Shown here piece by piece: positions 11,131-24,100 of a stretch of DNA of 64,000 bases (its first letter is position 1; each line of letters begins with the position of its first letter). This stretch comes from Smallanthus sonchifolius. Lineage: Eukaryota > Streptophyta > Magnoliopsida > Asterales > Asteraceae. The stretch spans positions 32,083,001 through 32,147,000 of the forward strand of contig CM042035.1 in the NCBI GenBank assembly GCA_023525975.1, in the 5' to 3' direction. The translations under genes and the position numbers were made by a program. The notes under the pieces are model-generated. The model was not told where the DNA came from and did not search any database. It was given only the letters and a program-made list of their open reading frames with translations.

Positions 11131-12045
11131 TGAAAGTTTGTCGGTTGGTAGTAACATCAGATGTGATGAGGGAAATTGAAAGAGCTCAAGATGAAGCACT
11201 TAAGGAAGAAAACATAAAGAAGGAAATGATGGTTGGCCAACGGGACAAGTTGGAATATAACACCCTTGGTGTTAGGACACGTTTTGGACGGGTATGGATA
11301 CCTATGGGTGGCGAGCTTAGAACCAAAATCTTGGAGGAGGCTCATAAGTCTCGGTACTCTATTCATCCTGGTACCAATAAAATGTACCAAGATCTGAGGA
11401 AGGAATACTGGTGGCCTGGAATGAAACATGAGGTGACAAAGTATGTAAGCAAGTGCTTGACTTACTCACAAGTAAAGGCTGAACACCAGAAACCGTATGG
11501 AAAGATTCAACCACTTGACATACCGGAATGAAATTGGGGACACATTACCATGGACTTCATAACCAAGCTACCTCGCACAGCTAAAGGTCATGACACCATT
11601 TTGGTAATCGTGGACCGTTTAACGAAGAGTGCTCATTTCCTACCTATTCGCGAGACGTTCTCATCGGAAAGGTTAGCGGAAGTATTTATTAATGAAGTAG
11701 TAGCACGGCATGGGATGCCTTTGACGATCGTATCTGACCGGGACACACGATTCACATCGAGGTTCTGGAAAAGATTTCATGAGGCGATGGACATAAGGCT
11801 TAATATCAGCACGGCATACCACCCACAAACGGATGGTCAGTCCTAAAGGACCATTCAGACATTGGAGGATATGCTTCGTGCTTGTATTATCTATTTTGGC
11901 GGCAGTTGGGACAGTCATCTGCCGTTAGCCGAATTCTCCTACAACAATAGTTATCACATGACGATAGGCATGCCGCCTTACAAAATGTTGTATGGGAGAA
12001 GATGCAGGACCCCGGTTTGTTAGGGTGAGAATGGACAGAAGGAAT
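11131..12045 (+). pseudogene. T1 integrase
   Basis: The HHCC zinc domain includes [10 protein letters not shown] and YWWPGMK, with the second Cys of the final CxxC changed (CLTYSQ; E has CLTCLQ). The DDE core shows MDFITKLPRT (D), IVSDRDTRFTSRFW (D) and AYHPQTDGQS. The catalytic Glu expected next is replaced by a TAA at 11844-11846. A TGA at 11529-11531 also interrupts the region. The integrase would insert the cDNA copy; this one cannot be made whole. Confidence 0.85.
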
Positions 12046-12166
12046 TAGGAAGTCTTGAAGTAGTAAGAGAAACGTTGAAAAGGTTTGATCAAATCAAAGC
12101 ACGAATGAAGTGTCTTGAATTAGGAAGTCTTGAAGGCCTATCGAGTTTGATGTTGGGGACAGAGTA
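12046..12166 (+). pseudogene. T1 integrase to chromodomain linker, locally duplicated
   Basis: The 19-base string gaattaggaagtcttgaag occurs at about 12042 and again at about 12117. The reading frame is disrupted here. It looks like a small template-switch duplication. Confidence 0.5.
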
Positions 12167-12574
12167 ATGTTGAAAGTTTCACCCTGGAAGGGAATCATAC
12201 GATTCAGGAAGAGAGGAAAGTTAAGTCCGAGATTTGTCGGACCATTCAGGATAATGGCACGGGTTTGTGAAGTCGCTTGTCGGCTAGAGTTGCCGGCTGA
12301 GTTAAGTGGGATTCATCCTACCTTCCATGTATCACACTTGAGAAAGTGTTTGGCGGATGAATCGGCTCACGTACCACTTACTAACATCGAGGTCGACAAC
12401 AGCCTTAACTACATCGAAGAACCCGTGGCCATCCTAGATCGGAAGGCGAAACGTTTACGTAATAAAGTAATCCAATTGGTTAGAGTCCAATGGAAATATC
12501 GAAAGGGATCAGAAGCCATTTGGGAAACAGAGATGGAAATGAGGGAGTCGTACCCTCAACTATTTGACTTATGA
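12167..12574 (+). pseudogene. T1 integrase C-terminus with chromodomain-like tail
   Basis: An open frame of 135 residues carries the strings [51 protein letters not shown] and YPQLF. This arrangement is the integrase C-terminal module followed by the chromodomain that defines plant chromoviruses and is thought to steer them to heterochromatin. The aromatic positions are only partly kept, as in group II chromodomains. It ends at a TGA that abuts the PPT hairpin. Confidence 0.8.
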
Positions 12575-12613
12575 TAGGTTTCGGGGACGAAACCTATTGT
12601 AAGGGGGTAGACT
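12574..12613 (+). other. T1 stop-proximal hairpin and PPT
   Basis: ATAGGTTTCG, loop GGGA, CGAAACCTAT forms a perfect 10-bp stem starting on the last base of the stop codon. Then comes TGTAAGGGGGTAGAC, the PPT, and the 3' LTR. The same layout with another stem sequence is in G1 (17232-17251 on the minus strand). Confidence 0.8.
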
Positions 12614-13106
12614 TGTAACATCCCAAAAATAAGACGACGATTAAAATAACGGGTTATGCATGAGACGAAAGGAATAAATGAACGAGGCGTGACGAGCCGG
12701 GCCAGATGGGCCCGCGAACTTAAGGGTACGAGTCCCTTCCCTTTAAATAGCCAACACACTCCACCATTCTCTCATTTGAAAGTTCTAGAGAGAGAAACTG
12801 TAGAGAGAGAAAGTTGGTGGATCAACCCAAGATTTCAGCAAAGGGTTGCTCCATAGCTCGTGAGAAGAACCTCTGAATCAGAAGCTCGATACAGGTAATG
12901 ATCCAACCTAGATCTGAGTTTTTGTTTGTTTTTGGGTTTTTCAGGTTTTGGATGAAAAGGTAACGTTTTTACAGATGAAACTGGAAGAAAAACATAGATT
13001 TGAGTTCCTTAATGAAAAGTAAATGTTTTGAATGTAAACAAGTTCGGGATCTTGACGTGATGAGACCCGAATGCGAAAGTTAGGGTTTTTGCGGTGAAGC
13101 AGATCC

Positions 13107-13301
13107 TGCGTACTTATCAAGTACGCATGAAGAGGATCCTGCGTACTTATCAAGTACGCATAAAGAGGGTCATGTTTACTTATCAAGTATGCATGAAGAG
13201 GGTCCTGCGTACTTATCAAGTACGCATGAAGCAAAGTTTGCACACTTATTAAGTACGCAAGAGCAAGGCCCTACGCACTTGCTAAATGCGCAGGCATCAG
13301 G
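13107..13301 (+). repeat. Tandem palindrome array in T1 3' LTR (6 units)
   Basis: Same unit as at 6384-6540 (GCGTACTT, ATC, AAGTACGC). The extra unit (about 13170-13195) is the most worn, with GTTTACTT/AAGTATGC no longer fully paired. Confidence 0.85.
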
Positions 13302-14122
13302 CTGTTTAGGTAAAGTCGGTATGTTTAGAAGGTTAAACAGTTAGAGTCGAGATTTGGTCTGATTTGTATTTAACTAATCAATTCAGATCGGAAGTGACGT
13401 TGTGGGACCTTTGTTTAGGACAACCCAGATTAGCTTATCAGGTGAGTTCTAGAAGCCCTCTTTTGAATGTTTTAATGATGTTTTTTTTTGCTGGTGTGCA
13501 TACATACGAAACGATGTTTACAAAAAGATGCTTATGAAACTATGTTTACGAAATGAAACGATTTGGAATGAACGGTTTATGAAAAGAAAGTTTTATGAAT
13601 GGAATGTTTACGAACGAAATGTTTATAAAGAAATGGTTTAAACTAAAGGTAAAGGGTTTTGAAAATTGAACGGTTTATGAAAAGAAAGTTTTATGAATGG
13701 AATGTTTACGAACGAAATGTTTATAAAGAAATGGTTTAAACTGAAGGTAAAGGGTTTTGAAAATGAATGAAATGTTTTATGAAAAGAAAAGAAAGGGGCA
13801 AAGGTTTTAAAGAAGTCATTACAAATCTAATCAGTCGAATGAATGTAATTGACGAATGAAGTCTGGGAATGTGATTCCCAGCCTTGTGGTAGATTATGGA
13901 CAGCGAGCCATTGTTGCCATAAGAACAACAGGGGCAGTGTCTTTATGGCCTGTCAATGGTTATGAAGTTGTACAACTGGTAAGGGAGTAACGACGGTTAC
14001 TCAGGGGTTAACGTGACCCTATGAAGGTTAAATTATGATCCGACGGTGTTATGGCCGTGAGCCATAGCCGTCGATGGAAGTTGTCGGTTTATGGACATGG
14101 GATCCATAGGGGCAACTAAATG

Positions 14123-14300
14123 AGTATTGTCGGTCCTCGTGCAATTAAGCCTTGGGGGCAATACAAAAGGGAATTGACGGAATGTATTGTATTGTCGGTC
14201 ATCGTGCAGTTAAGCCTTAGAGGCAATACAATAGGGAATTGACGGAATGTATTGTATTGTCGGTCTTCGTGCAGTAAGCCTTAGGGGCAATACAACACTA
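14123..14300 (+). repeat. About 65-bp tandem triplication in T1 3' LTR
   Basis: Counterpart of 7081-7255, with a few substitutions and a one-base gap in the third unit. Confidence 0.75.
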
Positions 14301-14824
14301 AATGACGGAACGAATGGTAACACAGATTTGGATAATAAGGTATGACTTAAATGAATGTTAAATGTTTTAAACGAACGATCCGTTCAACGGTGTTTATGAT
14401 GATGATAAATGTTTGAATGTTTTTAGTGATGAACGAAAGGCCCTGTTTTCTTATACATGATGTTAAACCCTAACAAATGATTGAATGATGAACCATTTCT
14501 TAAATCGAATGAAAACTTGAACTCACCAGCGTAGCTGACTTTTAGTATGCACATTCAGGTTAAGACAGGTTATGAGGATGTACGAGGATGCTTGGCTAGC
14601 GAGATGAGTTACCCGACTGATCATGAAGACTAGCATCCTGTTATGATTTAGTTACGATGTATTTATGTTTTAGACAATGTTTACGCTTCCGCATGTTTAA
14701 ACAATGTTGACATTATGTTTGAATGAAATTTTCGCTGCGTTATTTGATATTCAAGTTTAATAATTGTTTGTGAATGAGTAAATCCAACGAGTGAGGCCTC
14801 CCGGGTTTGGGGCCTTACAACCGG

Positions 14825-15772
14825 TGTTGCTAAATGCACGTTACCATGGCGTCGACTCTCACATAGCCAACGGTGATTTAGACGTCTTAACGGCTTAGAG
14901 TCTTATAATACTTCGTCTAAATGCTTATAAAACAACTGTATTATTATTGTGATGGATTTCGGATCTTGTTTCTTAAAAATGTAAGTAATGTCGTCCGAAA
15001 ATTGTTTTTCGTCAAAAGTATATTTTCTCGAGTAATGGCGTACTTCTAAAATCTATTCGTTTCGTGTCGAATTTCCCGAATCCCGAACAAGTCATAGTTT
15101 GTGAACTCAGTTATTATTTTGAAAAATAATATACTTTCACAAAATGCTTTATAAAAAGCTAAGTGTTATAGTTTTACGAAATTTCGGCATTATAACGGTT
15201 GTAAATCAGAGTTGTCTCGAACGACAATATTCCATTTTGAATCGCAATATCTAATCCCATCACAACAACAATGTATATTAACTCATTCCAAAGGTGAGAA
15301 CGATCATACGAACCTATTTCACCAAAGGTTCTATGATTAGAATGTATACGTCCTGTGACGTGTAAATGCATGATTCTAATTATAATGCATGCTTTCTTGA
15401 ACAAAATCTATCTTATATTTATATACTTATGTGTAAATATATTTTTCTTATGAATCCATTAACCAAGCCCTTGGTGATATTACTTTAGAGTTTTTAGTCC
15501 AAATACTTTCTTTTTATAAAAATATATATACTTTTATGATTGATCAATTGAACTAGTAAACTCATTTAACACTTCGTTTAGTAAAAGTTTATGATCCAAG
15601 ACTTTAATTTCTTTTACCCATAACTTTTGTTATATATTTCCATAAAACTCGACACAATCACCATCATAATTTCTTTTACCCATAACTTTTGTTATATCAA
15701 TGATTATATTAACTTTTCATATAACCTAGATTATCATAATCAAGGCCTTTAGTTTATGATCTAATCACGTCA

Positions 15773-15805
<33 letters not shown>

Positions 15806-17214
15806 CAATTTATATGTTCATGATTATAAAGACATAAATTGAATTCTTTGAAATCTTTGAAAACTAGAACTTGTGTCATGTTATACACATATATATTTCA
15901 TGGATTCTTGCTCAAGAACACGGATGATCCTAAGAAAATGAACTACTACAAGATTAAGAGAGTATACCCCAAGGTAAATGAAAGTTGGATTTTTGATGTT
16001 GAGTTCTGAACTACAAGATTAAGACAGTATACCCCAAATCTGCCCTAAATTTTGGGGTTTGTTTTTTGTTTCAAGGGAGAAGAATAAGAGAAGTTGTTGG
16101 CCGATTTTTTTATAATAGAAGTGCAGAATTAATGTTATCAATGATCTAGATATTTGTGGTATGGTTCTTGTACTAAAAGTCAAGGATAGGTTGGGTATTT
16201 GAGTGTTGAAGTAAACAAAACAATTAAAATGTGTGTGGAGGCAATTCAGCCATAGGAAGGGTCAGGGAGGGGGATTGGGTCTTTCAAATGTGATAGGTTA
16301 GACATGGAAGATTGATGACAATGTTTTGCATAGTGAGTTGATGGAATGACAAGTTTATCTCATCCTTTTTCATTTATGAATTTCTAAAAATATTAATAAC
16401 AATTGTCATATATATATATATATATATATTAGTTAGTTAATAGATAGTTTTTATGATAAGGCTAGGTACTTAAAATTTCATTGTGTCACTAGACATAAGT
16501 TTATGCAAAACCAAGTCCAAAGGTGGGGGCCTTTTAGGAGAAAGAAACACTAACTTGAAAATAACGTGTATCCTCTCGATTTCCCGACACGTCTAAAATT
16601 TCCGAATCACTATCTTAAAATTATTAGAATCATGTAACGTGTTGACACGTTCACTAGTTTGAATATTTAATTTATGAAATCTCTGTTTCAACTGTTGTCC
16701 AGACCGGTACGCGTCTGTACCACGTGTTGACACGTTCACTAGTTTAAACCTTTCCCGCTCTAATAAAACTATTATTTCTTCAATAATAATAGTAAGTCAA
16801 TAATGATTAAAATACTATTAACAATTTTTTAAATTATTTAATTATACTAGGTAATAAATACCGGATTTTGTTTACTTCGGCATTTGTCATAGTTGCGCAT
16901 CCCACTTCGTATACTCATGCGTAATTGTTCTTAGTTTAATCGTTCGACTAAATATGAATAATTATTATTAATATTTAATAATTGATAGATATTGTGTCGG
17001 TTATCTATTACTAACCATGCGCGCATTAAACTATTTAATCGTACACCGCACAACTAGGTATTAATTATATGGTCTCGAATCATTCGGTGATCCGTCGCGC
17101 CATGTCACAATCAAGTTCGCATATTGGGCCTACAACTGGGCCGTTAATGGGTCGAACTCGTTTAAAGCAAGTTAACAATCAGAGGCAATTGACCCTAACT
17201 TTAGGGTTGTCACA
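14825..17214 (-). repeat. G1 3' LTR, part right of the T1 insertion
   Basis: Continues the LTR interrupted at 5900 and aligns with 22335-24333. On the minus strand the LTR starts TGTGACAACC at 17214. The last 780 bases (16431-17214) have no partner in the right-hand copy, which is cut at its TA microsatellite. Total LTR length is about 3.57 kb, close to the 3.46-kb solo LTR S of the same family. Confidence 0.75.
15775..15803. repeat. (TA)n microsatellite
   Basis: Uninterrupted TA run in the G1 3' LTR. A second run is at 16408-16430. Confidence 0.9.
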
Positions 17215-17251
17215 TTCTCACCTTGTTAAAGAAGTTTCGTCCTCGAAACTT
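17215..17251 (-). other. G1 PPT and hairpin
   Basis: Read on the minus strand: AAGTTTCG, loop AGGA, CGAAACTT (17251-17232), then CTTTAACAAGGTGAGAA, then the LTR start TGTGACAACC. The hairpin next to a purine tract next to an LTR matches T1 and fixes the minus orientation. The purine tract itself is weak. Confidence 0.7.
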
Positions 17252-20200
17252 AATTTAAGTTAGCTTCAGGGATCGCCTCGATTTACTCAGGCGAGGGTTT
17301 TTCAGTATCGAGTTCATTTCTAGTTCTTTGGAGGAATCTTCAGTTTTGTTTCACACGGTGGTGTATGATATCCGCCACTTGTGGATGGAACTGGAATGTG
17401 TGGGTATCTCTAAATCAAGATTGTTAATAATGATGACAACCATGTCCTTATGATTTTGTCATCAAGATGTGAACAATTATTTCAGGACCAAATGAAAATT
17501 GAAAACCGAGAAGTTGTCGTCGAGGAATAAGTAGTTGGTTTAATATTTGAATCGGAAGGATATGTGAGAAGTCCAAGCGTGACGTAGGCACACATGGCAT
17601 TGGTAGTTAAGAAGTACTAGATGAAGTAGACAGTTATTATATGGAATAAAGTTTCATGGAATTATCATTTCCTGATATTGACCCTCGTTTAGTCTGAAAT
17701 TTTGACGAAATAGTTGTCGGGTCATCTTCTTGAGACAACAAAATCTCGTGGTGTATCAAATCATCTGGATTTCCATAGTTCTTCCAGGACTTAAAGATAG
17801 GTCCAGATGAATAGAAATGAGAATATCAAAGTATTTGAGAATAGTTTAATTTATTTGGCTTCAAGTGATTAAATGATAGACGATGTGGATTCATTCATTG
17901 TCTTGTCACTGGTATTATAAGACCCATTGACGAAATAGTTTAATTTGAAAGCATAATCACCACGGATGAAGATGCATGAGTAATGAATATTTGTGGGTCG
18001 TTGGTCTGTCAATGAAAATAGTATCGCCCTTCGTATATTTTATAGACATTTGGTAGTTGAAGACAACTTATTTCTATCTATCACAGAGGGATCTGAAGCA
18101 ATGATGTAGTACGGTTCTTCGTAGATGAGATAAATTCTAGACATGGAGTGTCGGCTTCGTGTATATCTCACAATGGCAGACAACTCACTCCTAAGTCCTT
18201 GGACTTATCTAATCATAAGTGTGGCTTATAGATCATTGGGAATCATACAAAGTGAATTGTTTATTTAAGCACCTATTATTGTGTGCTTCGATACTTGAGT
18301 GTTAGATTTTCATGATAACTAAACCTTACACTCATCTAGGTTTGAGTTTCTTACCTATTTATAGCTATCATGCAAACATCGGAACAATGTATCTCGGTAC
18401 ACCGTTCTTAGGGAAGACACATAGCTTTTAAGGTTGGATTTAATGATAGTGTGAATTTATTAGCAAGGTTGGATATAGATATGATAGACCTCCGGGCTCA
18501 GTGTTGACTTTTAGATATGCCTGATAGAGATAGGCAATTTGGTGCATATTATGCGAAATTACCCATGTGATTCCGTGTACATGCATCCTTCAGCATGTAC
18601 AACATTGTGTGCGTTTAAACACATTTAATGATTTTTCAGCACACATAACAATGCTCAATATTGTGGCAACCTCAATCAACTGGTGTACTTGTTATTAGAA
18701 CAACTGCTATAAGTGTAGTAACTTAGAACTTTACTAATACGCTCTGGTATTAAGTCAATGATTTGAAATCAATAAGCAATAGTCAATGTCAATTTCAAGG
18801 TCGGTGTCAATAGTTTATAATCATATTAACGAAACATGCGATAATGAGTGAACGATCTATCGCATGAAATTATTAATTCAACGGGAACCGGTAAGCCATA
18901 AAATGTTTGCGTTGTTATTAGAAGAGATATCGGAGCTTGCAACAACAATTTGTTTTAGCAAAGTGGTTAGGTTCCCCAACCAGATAGCGCTCCAAACAAA
19001 TCACGTATTTGTGACCTTACAGTCAAATCAGTGTTTTAAGGGTAATGAGAAATATTGAATCTGTACGCAACAATCATTGTCATGGTCTTCATCACTAATG
19101 ACTTATGCAACACACATGATGCATATGTGTGCCACATGTTACATTTGAGAATTTTGTAAAGGCATACCCTTGATTTCAGGCTCATTCTTATTACTATATT
19201 TGACGTCGAAATGGGTCGACATTCTTATTGTTAGAATCGATGAATTATATTTGAATAGTTTAGGATCGTAAAATCCGATTTTTGCTCGAAGGGTCAAAGA
19301 AGAAAGATGTGAATATTCCCACTATCGAATTTAGAAATTTTGGGTTTGCCTCTTAGAAGTGAAGTATGATGGGAAGATGTTTGCAAGAAATGGCCATGGT
19401 TCATTGTCGTATTATTTTTGGAAATAGCATTACCACCCATAACCTTGGTAACTAATAATTTGTTCAAGACATTTTCCTTTTCATTAAACGAAAAGAGTCA
19501 TGTATCAAAGGGGTCAACAAGATTGTCAATGGCGATGTATAATAATGGTTCACCCAAGGTTTTGTGATCAAGAGTCTAAGTCTTCTTCACCTGACCTCAA
19601 GGATAATCATGATGACCATTCACCTCTGTCTGTGTCCTTACATACAGTAATAGTTGTTGCCCAAAAGTAGTGAATGATGTCCATTATGAAATAACGTAAA
19701 AGGACATGAATAGTATATTGAAATCGGTACATAGGAATTAATATAGCACAGGAATGTAATTGGAAAATTGTTAATATATGGCCAGACGGAAAAGATATAA
19801 TTAGACGTACAAAAGGCGTGTGAATAAAGAGTAATCAATGTCGCGAGTTGATAGGGAATTCATATTGAATGAACTTTTGTAATTGAAACAATTCAATAAA
19901 GATAAGGAGTTTGGTTAGTTCATGATATTCATGGCCAAGTAAAGTCTTGATAAGAATTCTAGATTCATTAGAATTCAAAGTTGAAGAAGCATGTTACTTG
20001 TGATAATCAGGTGACTGGCAATTGAGATTAGTAACATGGATTAATCATGAACATTAACTCAGACAGTAAGACTCGCTAGAGTTCTCATGCGCTGCAAATT
20101 ATAATTACGTGTGCACCCGTAATGACAATTTACTTCGCATGTTGCCTCTAGTGTTTTCCCAGCCTCACACTCCCAGTAAAAGTGAACTGGAATGTTCATT

Positions 20201-21121
20201 AGGTCGTGCCATCGTGTTGCACTCTTACATACAAGTTTATATGTTCTATTGGATTACTCTTAGTCATATGTACCAACACTCATGAATCTACCGAATAAGG
20301 TTGTTGTTGGATGGAGTTAATGGGAGAGCAGCACAATCGATGTCCTCTAATAACAGGATGTGTAAGGTGGATGTCAGGCACTATGTTAGGGCAGAGATCC
20401 TCAGATCAGTGTCGAGCAACTCATGTTCCAAGTTTGTATGCAATTGTGGATCCACATGATCCCAATGAGTCTATGGGTCTCTTAACCCTTAGAGTTCTTT
20501 CCCGTTTGGTCCGGCTCCTCCACCTCAGGTTCCCATCAGACCGAGTAGTTCCGTCTACCATATCTCATGGAAAAAATGTTTGTCATCCAATCTAGCAAAT
20601 CATGAAAGAGAGTATATATACCACACCGAATGATGACAACTTATGTCAGAAAAGAAAACTGACTCCACAGTTGTAGTAGATACAGGTACATGTACATGTT
20701 CAGTCCCTTGTAACACCAAGATCAGTAACTGGTGATCACTACCGTCGTCGCCCGATCTCAACTAGTAATTCGATCTTCCACGGTTATAAGGTGCCGAGTA
20801 CCTGTCATCTTTGTCTCGTAATCCGAATAATGAAACTCTGTTGGGTCATATTGTAGGTGTCTATTATTTCCACATTGTTATACGTGTTAGATGTTTATTA
20901 CGTATGCTACGTATTTATACTTAGTACTAATATAGCTACTGATACTCTAGTGTAACTACATACACTAATGGTCAGCTCAAGTTGTTCAGCAACGGTTGGA
21001 ATTTCTATACTTAAGTCTTGGGTGTTCTTAGTGTGATGCAAGTCTTAGAAATCTTGGTCCCTAAATGAGTCTGGTTAGAGCCTACGCATCAATAGGGAGA
21101 CCTAATTTTCTAAAAGCATTG
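17252..21121 (-). mobile_element. G1 internal region without recognisable coding
   Basis: About 3.9 kb between PPT and primer site. On both strands only short ORFs occur and none shows zinc knuckles, protease, RT, RNase H or integrase motifs. Either the coding decayed beyond recognition or this is a large retrotransposon derivative (LARD) that relied on other elements. No genes are called here. Confidence 0.55.
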
Positions 21122-21134
21122 GCTCTGATACCAA
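21122..21134 (-). other. G1 primer binding site
   Basis: GCTCTGATACCAA on the plus strand is the reverse complement of TTGGTATCAGAGC, two bases from the LTR edge. It matches initiator tRNA-Met. Confidence 0.88.
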
Positions 21135-21136
21135 TC

Positions 21137-24100
21137 TGTCACACCCCCAACTTTATTCACTTAATAAATAAACTAGGTTGCAACGATTGGTAACATTACA
21201 CAATAGCGGAAGCTAAAGTAAAGACTTCTATATGCTGAACATCATTACAAATACTAATATAAGCTAGTAAATTATCCTAGAACCATATAGGTCAAAACCG
21301 TCGTGAGGTGTGACGATCACACATCTTCGGCTTCTAGGGTTTAGTCCAAATGGCTAACCTATTCCAACAGTGTCATAGCTATAAATTACCTGAAAAACAT
21401 ACTTAAAGTGTCAACACAAAGGTTGGTGAGCTCACAGGTTTAATAGTCTCAATGTAAAGTAGTTTTCCTTGAAAACATTGACAATGTATACGTGGTCATG
21501 ATATAAGACTGTTTTCCTTGAAAACGTTGACAAAAGCATTTGCATGTAAACGAATGGCAAAACCATTTGTACATAAACGATTGACAAAACCAATTTTCAC
21601 GAAAACGATTAGCAGATCCATCTGCACGAAAACGATTTAATGTATATATGATAAACAAAACAAGGCAATTATATCAAGTTTGACCCATCAAGTTGACCCA
21701 TCGTAACTAGCTAGGTATACGAAGCTTATTTTACATGAGTTTTAACCAAACCAAACACAGGTGTTTCGTCCCTCGCCCATTCCCCACAGGCTCACGTGTT
21801 AAGACAGTGTGTAGTCATCGGGCCATACGGAACCTTGGTTAGCGTGACTAACCATGACCGGGAGTGTCAATCCCAATAGTACTATTCATAATATCCCGGC
21901 TATACGGTTTAATGGTTAATAAATTGTTCACGTTGGAGACTTTACGAGCTCTTCCACTATTATCTCATGTAAACATAAATGGTAGTTCAATATTCCTTGT
22001 TTCTACGTATAAAGCAAATATGTTTCATGTTTTCTCAAATGTTTCACGTAATGACGTTCTCAAATGTATCAAACAATGATGTTTTCAAATGTATAACACA
22101 ATGATATTTCATGTTTTTCAAACGTGTTAAGCAAGTATGTTTCTCACCCGATGTCTCTAAAACATTTAAAAGTAAAAAAGTGACAGTGAACTCACCTGAA
22201 TTTCTTCTATACTGTGAATTCCAATTAATGATGTTCGTCGGCCTTGGTCCTACCCACTTTCTACAAAAGTAATTATATACTATTGAGAGTTAAGGGCCAA
22301 CCCGAATGTCTACATTCATATCTTAGCGTTTCACTACCGGTGTTGCTAAATGCACATTACCATGGGGTCGACTCTCACATAGCCAACGGTGATTTAGACG
22401 TCTTAACGGCTTAGTCTTATAATACTTCGTCTAAATGCTTATAAAACAACTGTATTATTATTGTGATGGATTTCGGATCTTGTTTCTTGAAAATGTAAGT
22501 AATGTCATCCAAAAATTGTTTTTTGTAAAAAGTATATTTTCTTGAGTAGTGGCGTACTTCTAAAATCTATTCGTTTCGTGTCGAATTTCCCCGAATCCCG
22601 AACAAGTCATAGTTTGTGAACTCAATTATTATTTTGAAAAATATTATACTTTCACAAAATGATTTCCAAAAATCTAAGTGTTATAGTTTTACGAAATTTC
22701 GGCATCATAACGGTTGTAAATCGGAGTTGTCCCAAACGACAAAATTCCATTTTAAATCACAATATCCAATCCCATCACAACAACAATGTATATTAACTCA
22801 TTCCAAAGGTGAGAACGATCATACGAACCTATTTCAGCAAAGATTCTATGATCTGTATGTATACGTCGTGTGACGTGTAAATGCATGATTCTAATCATAA
22901 TGCATGCTTTCTTGAACAAAATCTATCTTATATGTATATACTTATGTGTACATATATTTTTCTTATGAATCCATTAACCAAACCCTTGGTGATATTACTT
23001 TAGAGTTTTTAGTCCAAATACTTTCTTTTTATAAAAAATATATATACTTTTATGATTGATCATTTGAACTAGTAAACTCGTTTAACACTTCGTTTAGTAA
23101 AAGTTTATGATCCAAGACTTTAAATACTTTGATATACTTGTAAAAAACCTTTATTTATACATCCATGATCTTGTATATATATATATTTTAGTTTCCATAT
23201 CTTCAATATAAATATATTTCCATAAAACTCGACACAATCACCAACATAATTTCTTTTACCCATAACTTTTGTTATATCAATGATTATATTAACTTTTCAT
23301 ATAACCTAGATGATCATAATCAAGGCCTTTAGTTTATGATCTAATCATATCATCTATATATATATATATTTCAATTTATAAGTTCATGATTATAAAGACA
23401 TAACTTGAATTCTTTGAAAACTAGAACTTGTGTCATGCTATACACATATATATTTCATGGATTCTTGCTCAAGAACACAAATGATCCTAAGAAACTGAAC
23501 TACTACAAGATTAAGAGAGTATACCCCAAGGTAAATGAAAGTTGGATTTTTGATGTTGAGTTCTGAACTTCAATCCAAGCAAAACCAGCACAGAATTTTA
23601 AGTGACTTTGGAGTAGGATTTTGTTAGTTTTAGAAACCCAAATGACTTGGGGTTTCCTCCTAAAATCAAGTATATTGAAGTAAGAACATATAGCAAAAGG
23701 AATCACAATGTTTGGAGTTGTGTAGGTACCTCAAAACAATCAAAAGAAAAGAGATATCCAGGATCGGGCTGTTCGGCGCAGTTGTCTTGTGACGGCCGTT
23801 TGGAGGTTGAATCCTTCATGGATTTGAGGGATTCCAGTTGGTTTTTTAAAGGACTCATAAAGCTTTGTTTCAAGAGCCAAATGAGGTAATGTGGCCATGA
23901 AACGAGGGAGATATGACCATACGAAGTCGACTAAAATTTATGTCCGAATCTTCGCTAAATTTTGGGGTTTGCTTTTGGTTTCAAGGGAGAAGAATGAGAG
24001 AACTTGTTGGTCGATTTTTTTGATAATAGAAGTGCAGAATGAATGTTATCAATGATCTAGATATTTGTGGTATGGTTCTTGTACTAAAAGTCAAGGATAG

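Larger units (their letters stand above)
5901..14819 (+). mobile_element. T1: complete Tekay/Del-like chromovirus, inactive
   Basis: The element starts TGTAACATCC and ends CCTTACA, with the 5-bp duplication ACCGG on both sides (5896-5900 and 14820-14824). Order: 5' LTR, primer site, gag with zinc knuckles, protease, RT, RNase H, integrase, chromodomain-like C-terminus, PPT, 3' LTR. That is the Ty3/gypsy chromovirus order; the C-terminus looks like the Tekay/Del clade. Several stops and frameshifts disable it. In the first 120 bases the two LTRs differ at about ten positions, so the insertion is not recent. It interrupts the G1 3' LTR. Confidence 0.92.
12614..14819 (+). repeat. T1 3' LTR (2206 bp)
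   Basis: Same ends as the 5' LTR and followed by ACCGG. It holds six palindrome units where the 5' LTR has five, and the roughly 280-bp segment absent from the 5' LTR. It also holds a local direct repeat (TTTATGAATGGAATG..., about 13590 and 13690). Confidence 0.9.

Noticed and set aside
12941..13243. Minus-strand ORF of 100 residues with repeated LHAYLISTQDP
   Set aside because: It is the translation of the palindrome array in the T1 3' LTR, not a gene.
20311..20595. 94-residue plus-strand ORF inside G1
   Set aside because: Isolated in a non-coding element interior with no recognised motif on either strand.
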